The notes under the pieces were generated by a model, which made no database searches, was not told the DNA's origin, and saw only the letters and a list, made by a program, of their open reading frames with translations. 9,201 nt of DNA, from positions 1-9,201 of the forward strand of contig VGDA01000115.1 in the NCBI GenBank assembly GCA_016869915.1, written 5' to 3'. Source of the DNA: Alphaproteobacteria bacterium. GTDB lineage: Bacteria; Pseudomonadota; Alphaproteobacteria; CACIAM-22H2. Position numbers and translations under genes: made by a program. Each line of letters begins with the position of its first letter. Position 1 is the stretch's first letter. Of this stretch, positions 1 through 7,572 are shown one piece after another.

Positions 1-19
1 CAAAGCGAACCAGCTTCAC
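1..19 (-). CDS. Possible 5' end of a gene leaving the left edge; FAH-family-like N-terminus
   Basis: On the minus strand a GTG at 19-17 opens a frame reading MKLVRF before the window ends. A strong purine-rich ribosome binding site (GAGGGGAG, 34-27) sits seven bases upstream of the GTG, which is why I take this as a real start. MKLVRF followed by a codon beginning with G is a common opening of fumarylacetoacetate hydrolase-family proteins (C-C bond hydrolases, decarboxylases and ureidoglycolate-lyase-type enzymes). That link is recalled family knowledge applied to only six residues, so it is a hint and not an assignment. The gene would be divergent from the TfdA-like dioxygenase and share its upstream region. 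An FAH-fold enzyme would fit a catabolic cluster. Existence of a gene start is moderately likely; its identity is weak. Confidence 0.42.
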
Positions 20-151
20 GTTTCGTCTCCCCTCGGGAATGGTCGGGACCGCGATCCTACAGGGAAAAGGCCGCGGCGGAACACGGCTCGCGGCGGTTGG
101 TGCGCGCGCGCGCCGGCGCTAGCCTCGCGCGCCCCCAGCGAGGATCACGCG
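20..151. other. Divergent intergenic region upstream of the dioxygenase gene
   Basis: This 132-base gap lies between the presumed minus-strand start at 19 and the dioxygenase start at 152, so it should carry promoters in both directions. It is slightly less GC-rich around 50-70. TAGGAT on the minus strand (59-54) is a loose -10 candidate, but no convincing -35 lies at the right distance. A short palindrome GGTC-GG-GACC spans 41-50, too short to call an operator. Positions 101-113 are an alternating CG run. The dioxygenase has a plausible ribosome site, AGGA at 141-144, seven bases before its ATG. Confidence 0.5.
27..34 (-). promoter_or_regulatory. Ribosome binding site of the left-edge gene
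   Basis: Minus-strand GAGGGGAG lies seven bases before the GTG at 19-17. It is the main evidence that a gene begins at the left edge, because only six codons are visible. Confidence 0.5.
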
Positions 152-1057
152 ATGGAAATGCCCGTCCTTCCCGCCGGCGTCGCGCTGCGCGCGCTAGGCC
201 CCTCCTTCGGCGCGGAGGTCGTCGGCCTCGACCTCCGCCGCCCCGTCGCGGCGCCCGTCGCCGCCTGGCTGCGCGATACGCTGCAGCGCCACCACTTCCT
301 GTGCGTGCGCGGCGAGGTCATCGACGAGGAGCGCCAGCTCGAGGTCTCCGCCTGCTTCGGCCCGCTCGAGACCTTCCCCGAGCAGCGCAAGACGCGCGCG
401 CGCGCGACCTTCTACAACGTCGCCAACGTCGCGCCCGAGGGCGGCACGATGGCGCCCGACGACCCCCGCCTCGTGGCGCAGAAGCTCAACGAGCTCTGGC
501 ACACGGACAGCTCCTACCGCTTCGTGCCGTCCCGTTGCTCCCTGCTCCACGCGATCGAGGCGCTGCCCGGCGAGGCCGAGGGGGGCGAGACCGAGTTCTC
601 GGACATGTTCCTCGCCTACGAGGCGCTGCCCGACGCGACGCGACGGCGCATCAAGGCGCTGCACATGGTGCACGACTACGGCTTCGACCAGCGCCTCTTC
701 CCCGCGCTGCCGCCCCTCGACCCCGCCGTGCGGGAGGCCTTCCCGCCCGCGAGCCACCCGCTGGTGCGCGTGCATCCGGACCGCGGCGGGCGCCGCTCGC
801 TGTTCATGACGGCGAACACTGGCGCCGAGGTCTCCGGGCTCGGCCTCGAGGAGGGCCGCGCGCTGCACGCCGAGCTGGTGCGCCATGTCTCGCAGCCGGG
901 CTTCTGCCTGCGCCATCGCTGGCGCGCGGGCGACCTGATGGTCTGGGACAATCGCTGCCTGCTGCATCGCGGCCGGCCCTACGACGCGACGCGCTTCCGC
1001 CGCGTCGCGCGGCGCACCACCGTGGCCGGGGACGGGCCCGTCGCCGGCCCGCGCTGA
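152..1057 (+). CDS. TfdA-like Fe(II)/2-oxoglutarate-dependent dioxygenase
   Basis: This 301-residue cytoplasmic enzyme belongs to the TauD/TfdA family, which couples decarboxylation of 2-oxoglutarate to hydroxylation of a substrate; unstable products often break down, as in 2,4-D or taurine cleavage. The iron triad is visible: H117 and D119 in WHTDSSY, and H272 in WDNRCLLHRGRPYD. R283 and R287 lie 11 and 15 residues after H272, the spacing of the arginines that bind 2-oxoglutarate and substrate in TfdA and TauD. GGETEFSDM (144-152) carries the usual threonine (T147). The motifs HTDSSY, HRWRAGDLMVWDNRC and HRGRPYD match TfdA better than TauD. The length is close to TfdA's (about 290). The ATG at 152 has AGGA seven bases upstream. 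The gene converges on the transporter operon with 22 bases between stops, so it is transcribed separately. The substrate is unknown; 2,4-D itself should not be assumed. The family is certain, the TfdA-like subgroup likely. Confidence 0.93.
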   Translation: MEMPVLPAGVALRALGPSFGAEVVGLDLRRPVAAPVAAWLRDTLQRHHFLCVRGEVIDEERQLEVSACFGPLETFPEQRKTRARATFYNVANVAPEGGTMAPDDPRLVAQKLNELWHTDSSYRFVPSRCSLLHAIEALPGEAEGGETEFSDMFLAYEALPDATRRRIKALHMVHDYGFDQRLFPALPPLDPAVREAFPPASHPLVRVHPDRGGRRSLFMTANTGAEVSGLGLEEGRALHAELVRHVSQPGFCLRHRWRAGDLMVWDNRCLLHRGRPYDATRFRRVARRTTVAGDGPVAGPR

Positions 1058-1079
1058 AGGGCCTCGGCGCCTGGCGGCC

Positions 1080-1850
1080 TCAGCGCTGGGAGACGTGCCA
1101 GGGGATGGCGAGGCGCTCGGCGAACTCGACGAGGTAGAAGAGCAGGGTACCGACGACGCCGAGCACGACCAGCGCGGCGAAGACGCGCACGGTGTCGAAC
1201 TGGCCCTGCGCCACCAGGATGACGTGGCCGAGGCCCGAGGAGCCGCCGACGAACTCGCCGACGATGGCGCCGACCAGCGCGAAGCTGATCGAGACCTTCA
1301 TGCCGACGAACAGCGCGGGCAGCGCGTTGGGCAGGCGCAGCTTCCACAGGATCCGCCACGCGCCCGCGCGGTGGACGCGCGCCAGCGCGATCGCCTCCGG
1401 GTCGACCGAGCGCAGGCCCAGCGCGACGTCGGCGACGATCGAGAAGATGGCGAGCATCACCGCGATGGCGATCTTCGGCTCGGCGCCGGTGCCCATCCAG
1501 ATCACGAAGAGCGGCGCGAGCGCGACCTTGGGCAGCGAGTTCAGCACGACGAGGATCGTGGTGACGACGCGATCGGCCCAGCGCGAGGCGACGATCGCGA
1601 CCGCCAGCGCGACGCCGAGCACGACCGACAGCGCGAAGCCGGCGAGCGTGGTCCAGAGCGTGAAGGCGGCGTGGCGCAGGAAGTAGCGCGGCGCGTCGGC
1701 GAGCTCGACGGCGATCGCCGAGGGCGCCGGCAGCAGGATCGGCGGCGGCGCCAGCACGCGCACCGCGACCTCCCAGAGCAGCAGCAGCCCGGCGAGCACG
1801 CCGAGCGTGGCGAGGATCCCCTGTCCGGCCTCGGCGCGGCTCCCGGCCAT
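1080..1850 (-). CDS. ABC transporter permease, SsuC/TauC type
   Basis: This 256-residue inner-membrane permease belongs to the BPD_transp_1 fold used by sulfonate, taurine, nitrate and thiamine-precursor importers. Hydrophobic segments are visible at about 11-32, 62-89, 96-119, 126-145, 180-200 and 220-245, giving the usual six spans. The cytoplasmic EAA loop that contacts the ATPase runs about 152-178 (PEAIALARVHRAGAWRI, then LRLPNALP). The motif NSLPKVALAPLFVIWMG (104-120) is typical of the SsuC/TauC branch. It is the last gene of the five-gene operon. Its ATG lies three bases after the ATPase stop, and its ribosome site AAGGA (1862-1858) is inside the ATPase gene, so translation is probably coupled. 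Only one permease gene is present, so the transporter is expected to use a homodimer. The substrate is not readable from the permease. Confidence 0.95.
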   Translation of the reverse strand: MAGSRAEAGQGILATLGVLAGLLLLWEVAVRVLAPPPILLPAPSAIAVELADAPRYFLRHAAFTLWTTLAGFALSVVLGVALAVAIVASRWADRVVTTILVVLNSLPKVALAPLFVIWMGTGAEPKIAIAVMLAIFSIVADVALGLRSVDPEAIALARVHRAGAWRILWKLRLPNALPALFVGMKVSISFALVGAIVGEFVGGSSGLGHVILVAQGQFDTVRVFAALVVLGVVGTLLFYLVEFAERLAIPWHVSQR

Positions 1851-1853
1851 GGC

Positions 1854-2627
<774 letters not shown>

Positions 2628-2637
2628 CGCGACGGCG

Positions 2638-3630
2638 TCAGCCGACGAGGTCGTTGGTGAAGTAGTCGCCGGCCTTCCAGCCCGCCTTGATCGCGCCCGC
2701 CGCCTCGAGCGCGCGCAGCGCGGCCGTCCAGTCCTGCTCCGCCTGCCAGCCGATCGCCCGGCCCTTCGTCGCAGGCGTGTCGAAGAACTCGATCGTCAGG
2801 CGGATCTGCGCGCGCAGCACGTCGCGGTCGAGCTTGGCGTCGGGGCGCTGGCGGATCATCGCCTCGACCCCGTCGTCGGGATTGGCGGCGAGATGCACCC
2901 AGGCGCGCTGCTGCGTGGCGACGAGGCGCTTCAGCGCCGGCCCGCGCGCGCGCAGCGTCGCGTCGGTCGCGACGAGGCCGTAGCTCGGGAAGGCGACGCC
3001 CGCGTCGTCGGCCTGGATGGCCTTGCTCGGCCGCGGCTTCTCCGCCACCGGCAGGGCCGAGGGCGTGGTCGACATCAGCCCGTCGGCGCGCTTGGCGGTG
3101 TAGGTGCCCCAGAGCGCTGCGGGATCGACGAACATCACGTTGACGCTCGTGCGGTCGAGGCCGCCCGCGCGCAGCCAGGCGTCGATGAACGGCGCCCAGG
3201 GGCTCGCGGCGAAGACGACGATGCTCTTGCCGCGGAAGTCCTGCACGCGCTGGATCGGGCTGTCGCGGTCGACGAGCACCGAGAGGTCGGTGCGCCGCCC
3301 GAAGCCCGCGAAGGCGCGCAGCGTGGCACCCTGCTCGCGCGCCTGCGCCACCAGCCCGACCTGGATCTGGCCCACGTCGGCCTGGCCGGCGTTGACGAGC
3401 TGCAGCGTGTTGCCGCTGCCGCGGCCGTCCTGCACGTCGACCGCGAGGCCGGCCTCGCGGAACCAGCCGCGTGTCTCGGCGAGGTGCATCGCCGCCTGCA
3501 CGCCCCAGGGCGAGAAGTCGAGGCGCACCGAGAGCTTCTCCTCCTGCGCGCGCGCCACGCCGGGCGCCGCGAGGATCGCCGAACCCGCCGCGATCGCCGC
3601 GCGGCGCGTGATTGCGTTGCCTGCCTTCAT
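2638..3630 (-). CDS. ABC transporter periplasmic binding protein, NMT1/SsuA-like
   Basis: This 330-residue solute-binding protein captures the substrate in the periplasm and delivers it to the ATPase and permease encoded next. The N-terminus has a signal peptide: charged region with a twin-arginine-like TRRAAI (8-13), hydrophobic run 11-24 and cleavage motif ARA before QEE after residue 28. The RR pair allows Tat export, but Sec is also possible. The mature start (LDFSPWGVQAAMHLAETRGW, 38-57; then DGRGSGNTLQLVNAGQADVG, 68-87) is characteristic of NMT1/THI5-like and SsuA/TauA proteins, whose relatives bind thiamine-pyrimidine precursors, sulfonates or hydantoin/riboflavin-type heterocycles. 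The frame continues upstream, but ATG 3630 is chosen because GGGGAGGAAG lies nine bases before it and it directly precedes the signal peptide; an ATG seven codons earlier lacks such a site. The gene starts 28 bases after the hydantoinase B stop, linking import to HyuAB. Confidence 0.93.
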   Translation of the reverse strand: MKAGNAITRRAAIAAGSAILAAPGVARAQEEKLSVRLDFSPWGVQAAMHLAETRGWFREAGLAVDVQDGRGSGNTLQLVNAGQADVGQIQVGLVAQAREQGATLRAFAGFGRRTDLSVLVDRDSPIQRVQDFRGKSIVVFAASPWAPFIDAWLRAGGLDRTSVNVMFVDPAALWGTYTAKRADGLMSTTPSALPVAEKPRPSKAIQADDAGVAFPSYGLVATDATLRARGPALKRLVATQQRAWVHLAANPDDGVEAMIRQRPDAKLDRDVLRAQIRLTIEFFDTPATKGRAIGWQAEQDWTAALRALEAAGAIKAGWKAGDYFTNDLVG

Positions 3631-3658
3631 CTGCGTCTTCCTCCCCTGCATGGCCGTG

Positions 3659-5407
3659 TCACGGCCGGTTGACTGCCATCTCCGCGCGCAGCTGCGCCGT
3701 CGCTTCTTCGTCGAGCCGCGCGCCGGGACCCGCGACCACGACGCCATAGGCGTCGCGCGCGGCCTGCACGCCGACCTTGCCGTTCCAGACGTCGCGCGCC
3801 ACCGCGTGCGGGTCGCGCGCCAGCGGGTCGCCATGGCCCCCGCCGCCGGCCTGGTGGTGCAGCAGCAGCTCGCCGCGGCGCATCGTCATCGTGACCTTGC
3901 CAGGCAGCGCGCGGCGCGCCTCGCCCTCGCCGAGCCAGTTGCCGCTGCGCCCGCCCTCGCCGCCGCCATCGAGGCCCCAGGGCGCGAAGCGCACGCGGTC
4001 GGCGCGCAACTGGAGCACCGCCTCGGAGGCCAGCAGCCTGTAGCTGCGCGACAGGCCCATGCCGCCGCGGAAGCGGCCGGGCCCGCCGCTGTCCGGGACG
4101 AGGGCGTATTCCTCGATGCGCACGGGATGCTGGCGCTCGAGCACCTCGACCGGCGTGTTGGAGAGGTTCTGCGAGGGATTGGTGATCGCCTCGATCCCGT
4201 CCTGGTCCGGCCGGCCGCCCCAGCAGCCGCTGATCATGTCGACCACGATGAAGGGGCGGTTGTCGGGATGGCGGCCGCCAAGGCACACGACCGTGTTGCC
4301 GCCCTCGCCCGCCGCCGGCATGAGGCCGGGCACGACCTGCGCCAGCGCGCCGAACATCGCGTCCATCACGCGGTAGCCGGTCAGCGCGCGCGCGGCGACC
4401 GGCGCGGGCGAGACGGGGTTGAGGACGCTGCCCTCCGGCGCGGTCACCTCGATGCAGCGGAACACGCCGGCGTTGTTCGGGATGTCGCCGCGCAGCGCGC
4501 AGCGCACGCTGAGGAAGGCGTTGGACTTGGTGAAGGACAGCGTCGAGTTGATCGCCGCGCGCACCTGCGGCGAGGTGCCGGCCCAGTCGACCAGCAGCGA
4601 GCCGCCCTCGCGCACCGTGATGGCGACGCATAGCGGCACCGGCGCGTCGGAGAGCCCGTCGCTGTCGACGTGGTCGACGAAGCGGTAGGTGCCCCTGGGC
4701 CAGGTCGCGATCTCGGCGCGCGCCATGCGCTCGGCGTAGTCGAGCAGCGCCGCGAGGTGGCCGCGCAGCCCGTCGGCGCCGTGGCGCTCGACCAGCCTGC
4801 CGATCTCGCGCGCGCCGACCTGGCAGGCCGCGTATTGCGCGCGCAAGTCGCCGAGCACGCGGTCGGGGACGCGGACGTTGAGCCCGATCATCGCCTCGAG
4901 CGTCTCGTCCATGCGCCCGGCATGGAAGAGCTTGAGCGGCGGGATGCGCAGGCCTTCCTGGAAGATCTCGGTGCTGTCCGCGGCGTTCGAGCCGGGCACG
5001 CGCCCGCCCATGTCGGTGTGGTGGCAGATCACCACGGTCCAGGCGAGGATCTCCGCGCCGGCGAAGACCGGGAAGAACATGAAGATGTCCGGCAGGTGCA
5101 TGCCGCCCGAGTACGGGTCGTTCATGATCACCGCGTCGCCCGGCGCGAGGCGGCCGTTCCAGCGCGCCTGCACGGCCTGCATCGCCTCGGGGATCGCGCC
5201 GAGGTGCTGGGCGATGGTCTTGGCCTGCGCGACCATCTCGCCGCGCGCGTCGCAGATCGCGGCCGAGTAGTCCATCACGTCCTTGACGATCTCCGAGCGC
5301 GCGGTGCGGATCACCGTCCACGCGACCTCGTCGACGATCGCGTCCATCGCGTTCTTGATCACCGCGAAGGCGATCGGGTCGCCAGGCGGCGCGCCGGCCT
5401 CAGGCAT
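3659..5407 (-). CDS. hyuB: Hydantoinase/oxoprolinase family protein, subunit B
   Basis: This 582-residue protein is the partner of the A subunit encoded upstream. Together such pairs act as ATP-dependent cyclic-amide hydrolases (N-methylhydantoinase, 5-oxoprolinase, caprolactamase) or, with a third subunit, as acetone/acetophenone carboxylases. Family B motifs are visible: AVIKNAMDAIVDEVAW (15-30), MNDPYSGGMHLPDIFMF (95-111), HHTDMGGRVPGSNA (129-142), GDIPNNAGVFRCIEVTAPEGS (307-327), GGPGRFRGGMG (441-451) and the C-terminal GGGGHGDPLARDP (521-533). The histidine/aspartate-rich HHTD segment corresponds to a proposed metal site in the carboxylase relatives (recalled, not verified here). The frame stays open well upstream inside the A gene, but ATG 5407 is the start because GGGAG lies just before it and the family homology begins there. 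It overlaps the A-subunit stop by eight bases, indicating coupled synthesis at matched amounts. No carboxylase gamma subunit is present, which favours hydrolase over carboxylase. Confidence 0.96.
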   Translation of the reverse strand: MPEAGAPPGDPIAFAVIKNAMDAIVDEVAWTVIRTARSEIVKDVMDYSAAICDARGEMVAQAKTIAQHLGAIPEAMQAVQARWNGRLAPGDAVIMNDPYSGGMHLPDIFMFFPVFAGAEILAWTVVICHHTDMGGRVPGSNAADSTEIFQEGLRIPPLKLFHAGRMDETLEAMIGLNVRVPDRVLGDLRAQYAACQVGAREIGRLVERHGADGLRGHLAALLDYAERMARAEIATWPRGTYRFVDHVDSDGLSDAPVPLCVAITVREGGSLLVDWAGTSPQVRAAINSTLSFTKSNAFLSVRCALRGDIPNNAGVFRCIEVTAPEGSVLNPVSPAPVAARALTGYRVMDAMFGALAQVVPGLMPAAGEGGNTVVCLGGRHPDNRPFIVVDMISGCWGGRPDQDGIEAITNPSQNLSNTPVEVLERQHPVRIEEYALVPDSGGPGRFRGGMGLSRSYRLLASEAVLQLRADRVRFAPWGLDGGGEGGRSGNWLGEGEARRALPGKVTMTMRRGELLLHHQAGGGGHGDPLARDPHAVARDVWNGKVGVQAARDAYGVVVAGPGARLDEEATAQLRAEMAVNRP

Positions 5408-7508
5408 CGTCGTCTCCCATCTCGATCTCGACGCAGCCCGCGGCGGCCGCGCGCGCGACGCAGCCGGGGGGCACGACGATCGTCGTGTCGTAGCTCTCCA
5501 CGATGGCCGGGCCATGCACCGGGCCATCGGCCAGCGCCGCGCGCGGCACGAGCCGCGCGAGGACGGGCGCGGCGCCGCGCGCGAAGGACACGCGCCGCTC
5601 GCCATGCGCGCCAGCCAGCGCGCGCGGGTCGAGCGCGAGCCGCGCGAAGTCGATGCGGCTCTGCGCGACGCCGATGGCGGAGAGGCGCAGGTTGACCAGT
5701 TCCACCGGCTCGCCCTCGGCCACGTAGCCGAAGGTGTCGCGGTAGAGGCGCTCGAAGCGCCCCGCCATGTCGTCGCGCGCGAAGCCGTCCCCCGGCACCG
5801 GCACCGTGAGCTGCGAGGACTGGCCGAGGTAGCGCAGGTCGGCGGCGAGGCGCAGGCGGATCGCGGCGCGGTCGTAGCCCTCGCCCGCCAGCGCGGCCTG
5901 GCCCTCCGCCTCCATCGCGGCGAAGCCGGCGGCGACGACTGCCGGGTCGCCGGCGTCGAGCGGCACCAGCATCGGGCGCACGAACTCGTGCACGGCCTCC
6001 GCGGCGAGCATGCCGGCGGCGGAGAAGACGCCGGAGACCGGGCTGACCAGCACGCGGCGCATGCCCAGCAGCCGCGCGACGTCGACGGCATGCAGCGGGC
6101 CGCCGCCGCCGAAGGCCATCAGCGCGAGGTCGCGCGGGTCCTTGCCACGCTCGACCGTCACCGCGCGGATGGCGCGCGCCATGTTGACGTTCGCGACCTG
6201 GCGGATGCCGTGCGCGGCCTCCTCGAGCCCGAGGCCGAGCGGGCGCGCGACATGCGCCTCCACCGCGCGGCGCGACAGCGCGGCGTCGACGCGCAGCGAG
6301 CCGCCGGCCAGCGCCTCGGGGTTGAGGTAGCCCAGCACCATGTTGGCGTCGGTCACGGTCGGCAGCTCGGTGCCGCGGCCATAGCAGGCAGGACCGGGAT
6401 CGCCGCCCGCGCTCTGCGGGCCCACGACGAGGAGGCCGCCGGCGTCGATGCGCGCGAGCGAGCCGCCGCCCGAGCCGACCTCGGCGATGTCGATCGCCGG
6501 GACCTTCAGCATGTAGCCGGCGCCCTTGGTGAAGCGCGAGGGCGTGCTGATGCCGTCGCGGAACTCGTACTCGGTGACGAGCGAGGGCTGGCCGCCCTCG
6601 ACGATCGCCGCCTTGGCGGTCGTGCCGCCCATGTCGAAGACGATGAGGTCGGGCGTCGAGATGGCCGGCCCGAGCCTGGCCGCGCCCGCGACCCCGCCCG
6701 CCGGGCCCGAGCCCACCGCGAAGACCGGGCGCTCGCGCGCCGCGGCGAGGCCGACCATGCCGCCATTCGACGCCATCACCTGCACCGGCGCGCCGACGCC
6801 GATCGCCGCGAGGCGCTCGGCGAGGCGCGAGAGGTAGCCGCGCATCGCCGGCAGGATGTAGGCGTTCACGACCGCGGTGCTGGTGCGCTCGTATTCCTGG
6901 ATCTCCGCCATCACCTCGCACGACGCGGTGACCAGCAGCCCCGGCGCGGCCTCGCGCAGGATCGCGGCGGCGCGGCGCTCGTGCGCTTCGTTGGCGTAGC
7001 TGTTGATGAAGGCGACCGCGACGGACTCGACGCCCTCGGCGAGGAGGAAGGCGGCGGCCTCGCGCACGCCGGCCTCGTCGAGCGGCACCACCACCGAGCC
7101 GTCGGCGGCGACGCGCTCGCGCGCCTCGAGCCGCCAGCGCCGCGGCACCAGCGGCTCGGGCTTGGACCAGGCCATGTCGAACATGCCCGGCGTGCGGATC
7201 CGGCCGATCTCCAGCACGTCGCGGAAGCCGCGCGTGGCCAGCAGCCCGGTGCGCGCGCCGGCCTTCTGCAGGATCGTGTTCGAGCCGACCGTCGTGCCGT
7301 GGACGATCTCGGCAACGGCGGCGGGCGCGAGCCCAGCCTCGGCGAGCACCGCGGCGATGCCGGCCGCGACGCCCTCGCCGGGATCGCGCGGCGTCGTGGT
7401 CGTCTTGTTGACGAAGAGCCGGCCGTCGGGCGTCGCCAGCACGACGTCGGTGAAGGTGCCACCGACATCGACCCCGATGCGCGCCATGCCTGTCGCCGTG
7501 CCTGCCAC
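5400..7508 (-). CDS. hyuA: Hydantoinase/oxoprolinase family protein, subunit A
   Basis: This 702-residue protein (695 if the later ATG is used) is the ATP-binding subunit of the HyuAB-type cyclic-amide hydrolase and has the ASKHA-type fold. In the ATG-based numbering the motifs are the phosphate loop DVGGTFTD (7-14), GTTVGSN (64-70), ERTSTAVVNAYI (200-211), MASNGGM (238-244), SGPAGGV (260-266), FDMGGTTAK (284-292), VGSGGGSLA (337-345), AGGDPGPACYGRG (360-372) and AFGGGGPLHA (458-467). These cover the N-terminal hydantoinase/oxoprolinase region and the main hydantoinase A domain without a break, and the length fits the family (about 680-720). It is the first gene of the five-gene operon, divergent from tetR, and its upstream gap holds the palindromic operator. 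I place the start at GTG 7508 because GGGGAGG lies seven bases before it; ATG 7487 matches the conserved family start better but has no ribosome site. Its exact cyclic-amide substrate is unknown. Confidence 0.96.
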   Translation of the reverse strand: MAGTATGMARIGVDVGGTFTDVVLATPDGRLFVNKTTTTPRDPGEGVAAGIAAVLAEAGLAPAAVAEIVHGTTVGSNTILQKAGARTGLLATRGFRDVLEIGRIRTPGMFDMAWSKPEPLVPRRWRLEARERVAADGSVVVPLDEAGVREAAAFLLAEGVESVAVAFINSYANEAHERRAAAILREAAPGLLVTASCEVMAEIQEYERTSTAVVNAYILPAMRGYLSRLAERLAAIGVGAPVQVMASNGGMVGLAAARERPVFAVGSGPAGGVAGAARLGPAISTPDLIVFDMGGTTAKAAIVEGGQPSLVTEYEFRDGISTPSRFTKGAGYMLKVPAIDIAEVGSGGGSLARIDAGGLLVVGPQSAGGDPGPACYGRGTELPTVTDANMVLGYLNPEALAGGSLRVDAALSRRAVEAHVARPLGLGLEEAAHGIRQVANVNMARAIRAVTVERGKDPRDLALMAFGGGGPLHAVDVARLLGMRRVLVSPVSGVFSAAGMLAAEAVHEFVRPMLVPLDAGDPAVVAAGFAAMEAEGQAALAGEGYDRAAIRLRLAADLRYLGQSSQLTVPVPGDGFARDDMAGRFERLYRDTFGYVAEGEPVELVNLRLSAIGVAQSRIDFARLALDPRALAGAHGERRVSFARGAAPVLARLVPRAALADGPVHGPAIVESYDTTIVVPPGCVARAAAAGCVEIEMGDDDA

Positions 7509-7515
7509 CAGCCCG

Positions 7516-7522
7516 CCTCCCC
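7516..7522 (-). promoter_or_regulatory. Ribosome binding site deciding the hyuA start
   Basis: Minus-strand GGGGAGG stands exactly seven bases before GTG 7508 but 28 bases before ATG 7487. The spacing supports a GTG start that adds VAGTATG (first residue Met in the protein) before the conserved MARIGVDVGGTFTD. Confidence 0.62.
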
Positions 7523-7534
7523 GGCGCGGTCTCC

Positions 7535-7554
7535 TGTTGACCGGCTGGTCAACA
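7535..7554. promoter_or_regulatory. Palindromic TetR-type operator, RutR-like
   Basis: The 20-base site has half-sites TGTTGACCGG and CTGGTCAACA, which are inverted repeats of each other at nine of ten positions. The core TTGACC-GGCT-GGTCAA differs by one base from the RutR consensus TTGACCA-NN-TGGTCAA as I recall it. It is centred in the 64-base gap between the divergent hyuA and tetR genes, 26 bases from the hyuA GTG and 18 from the tetR ATG. Each half-site also reads TTGACC, a near-consensus -35 box, on its own strand, so bound repressor could block both promoters; no good -10 follows on either strand. The neighbouring TetR protein is the obvious ligand-responsive binder (inference). Confidence 0.78.
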
Positions 7555-7572
7555 ACGAGGACTCTGGCACCC

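Noticed and set aside
101..113. Alternating CG run before the dioxygenase gene (similar runs occur inside genes, e.g. about 392-406)
   Set aside because: Such runs are expected by composition at this GC content and recur throughout the window; there is no sign of a specific function.
1058..1079. Possible bidirectional terminator between the convergent stops
   Set aside because: Only weak imperfect complementarity (AGGGCC against GGCCT) and no T-run on either strand; not enough for a terminator call.
97..1137. Alternative plus-strand frame overlapping the dioxygenase
   Set aside because: The translation is almost entirely R, A, P and G. The 152-1057 frame carries the full iron-binding triad and is the coding one.
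3104..4633. Plus-strand open frame of 509 codons opposite the binding protein and hyuB
   Set aside because: It is antisense to two clearly homologous genes and has compositionally biased translation with no recognisable domain.
3659..7508. Acetone/acetophenone carboxylase as identity of the A and B subunits
   Set aside because: The A and B families overlap with the carboxylases, but no third (gamma or similar) carboxylase subunit is adjacent, so hydantoinase/oxoprolinase is the safer call.
7537..7566. Sigma-70 promoter using TTGACC in the palindrome as -35
   Set aside because: No -10-like hexamer lies 16-18 bases downstream on either strand (GACTCT on plus, CCGCGC on minus). The overlap is mentioned only as a possibility.
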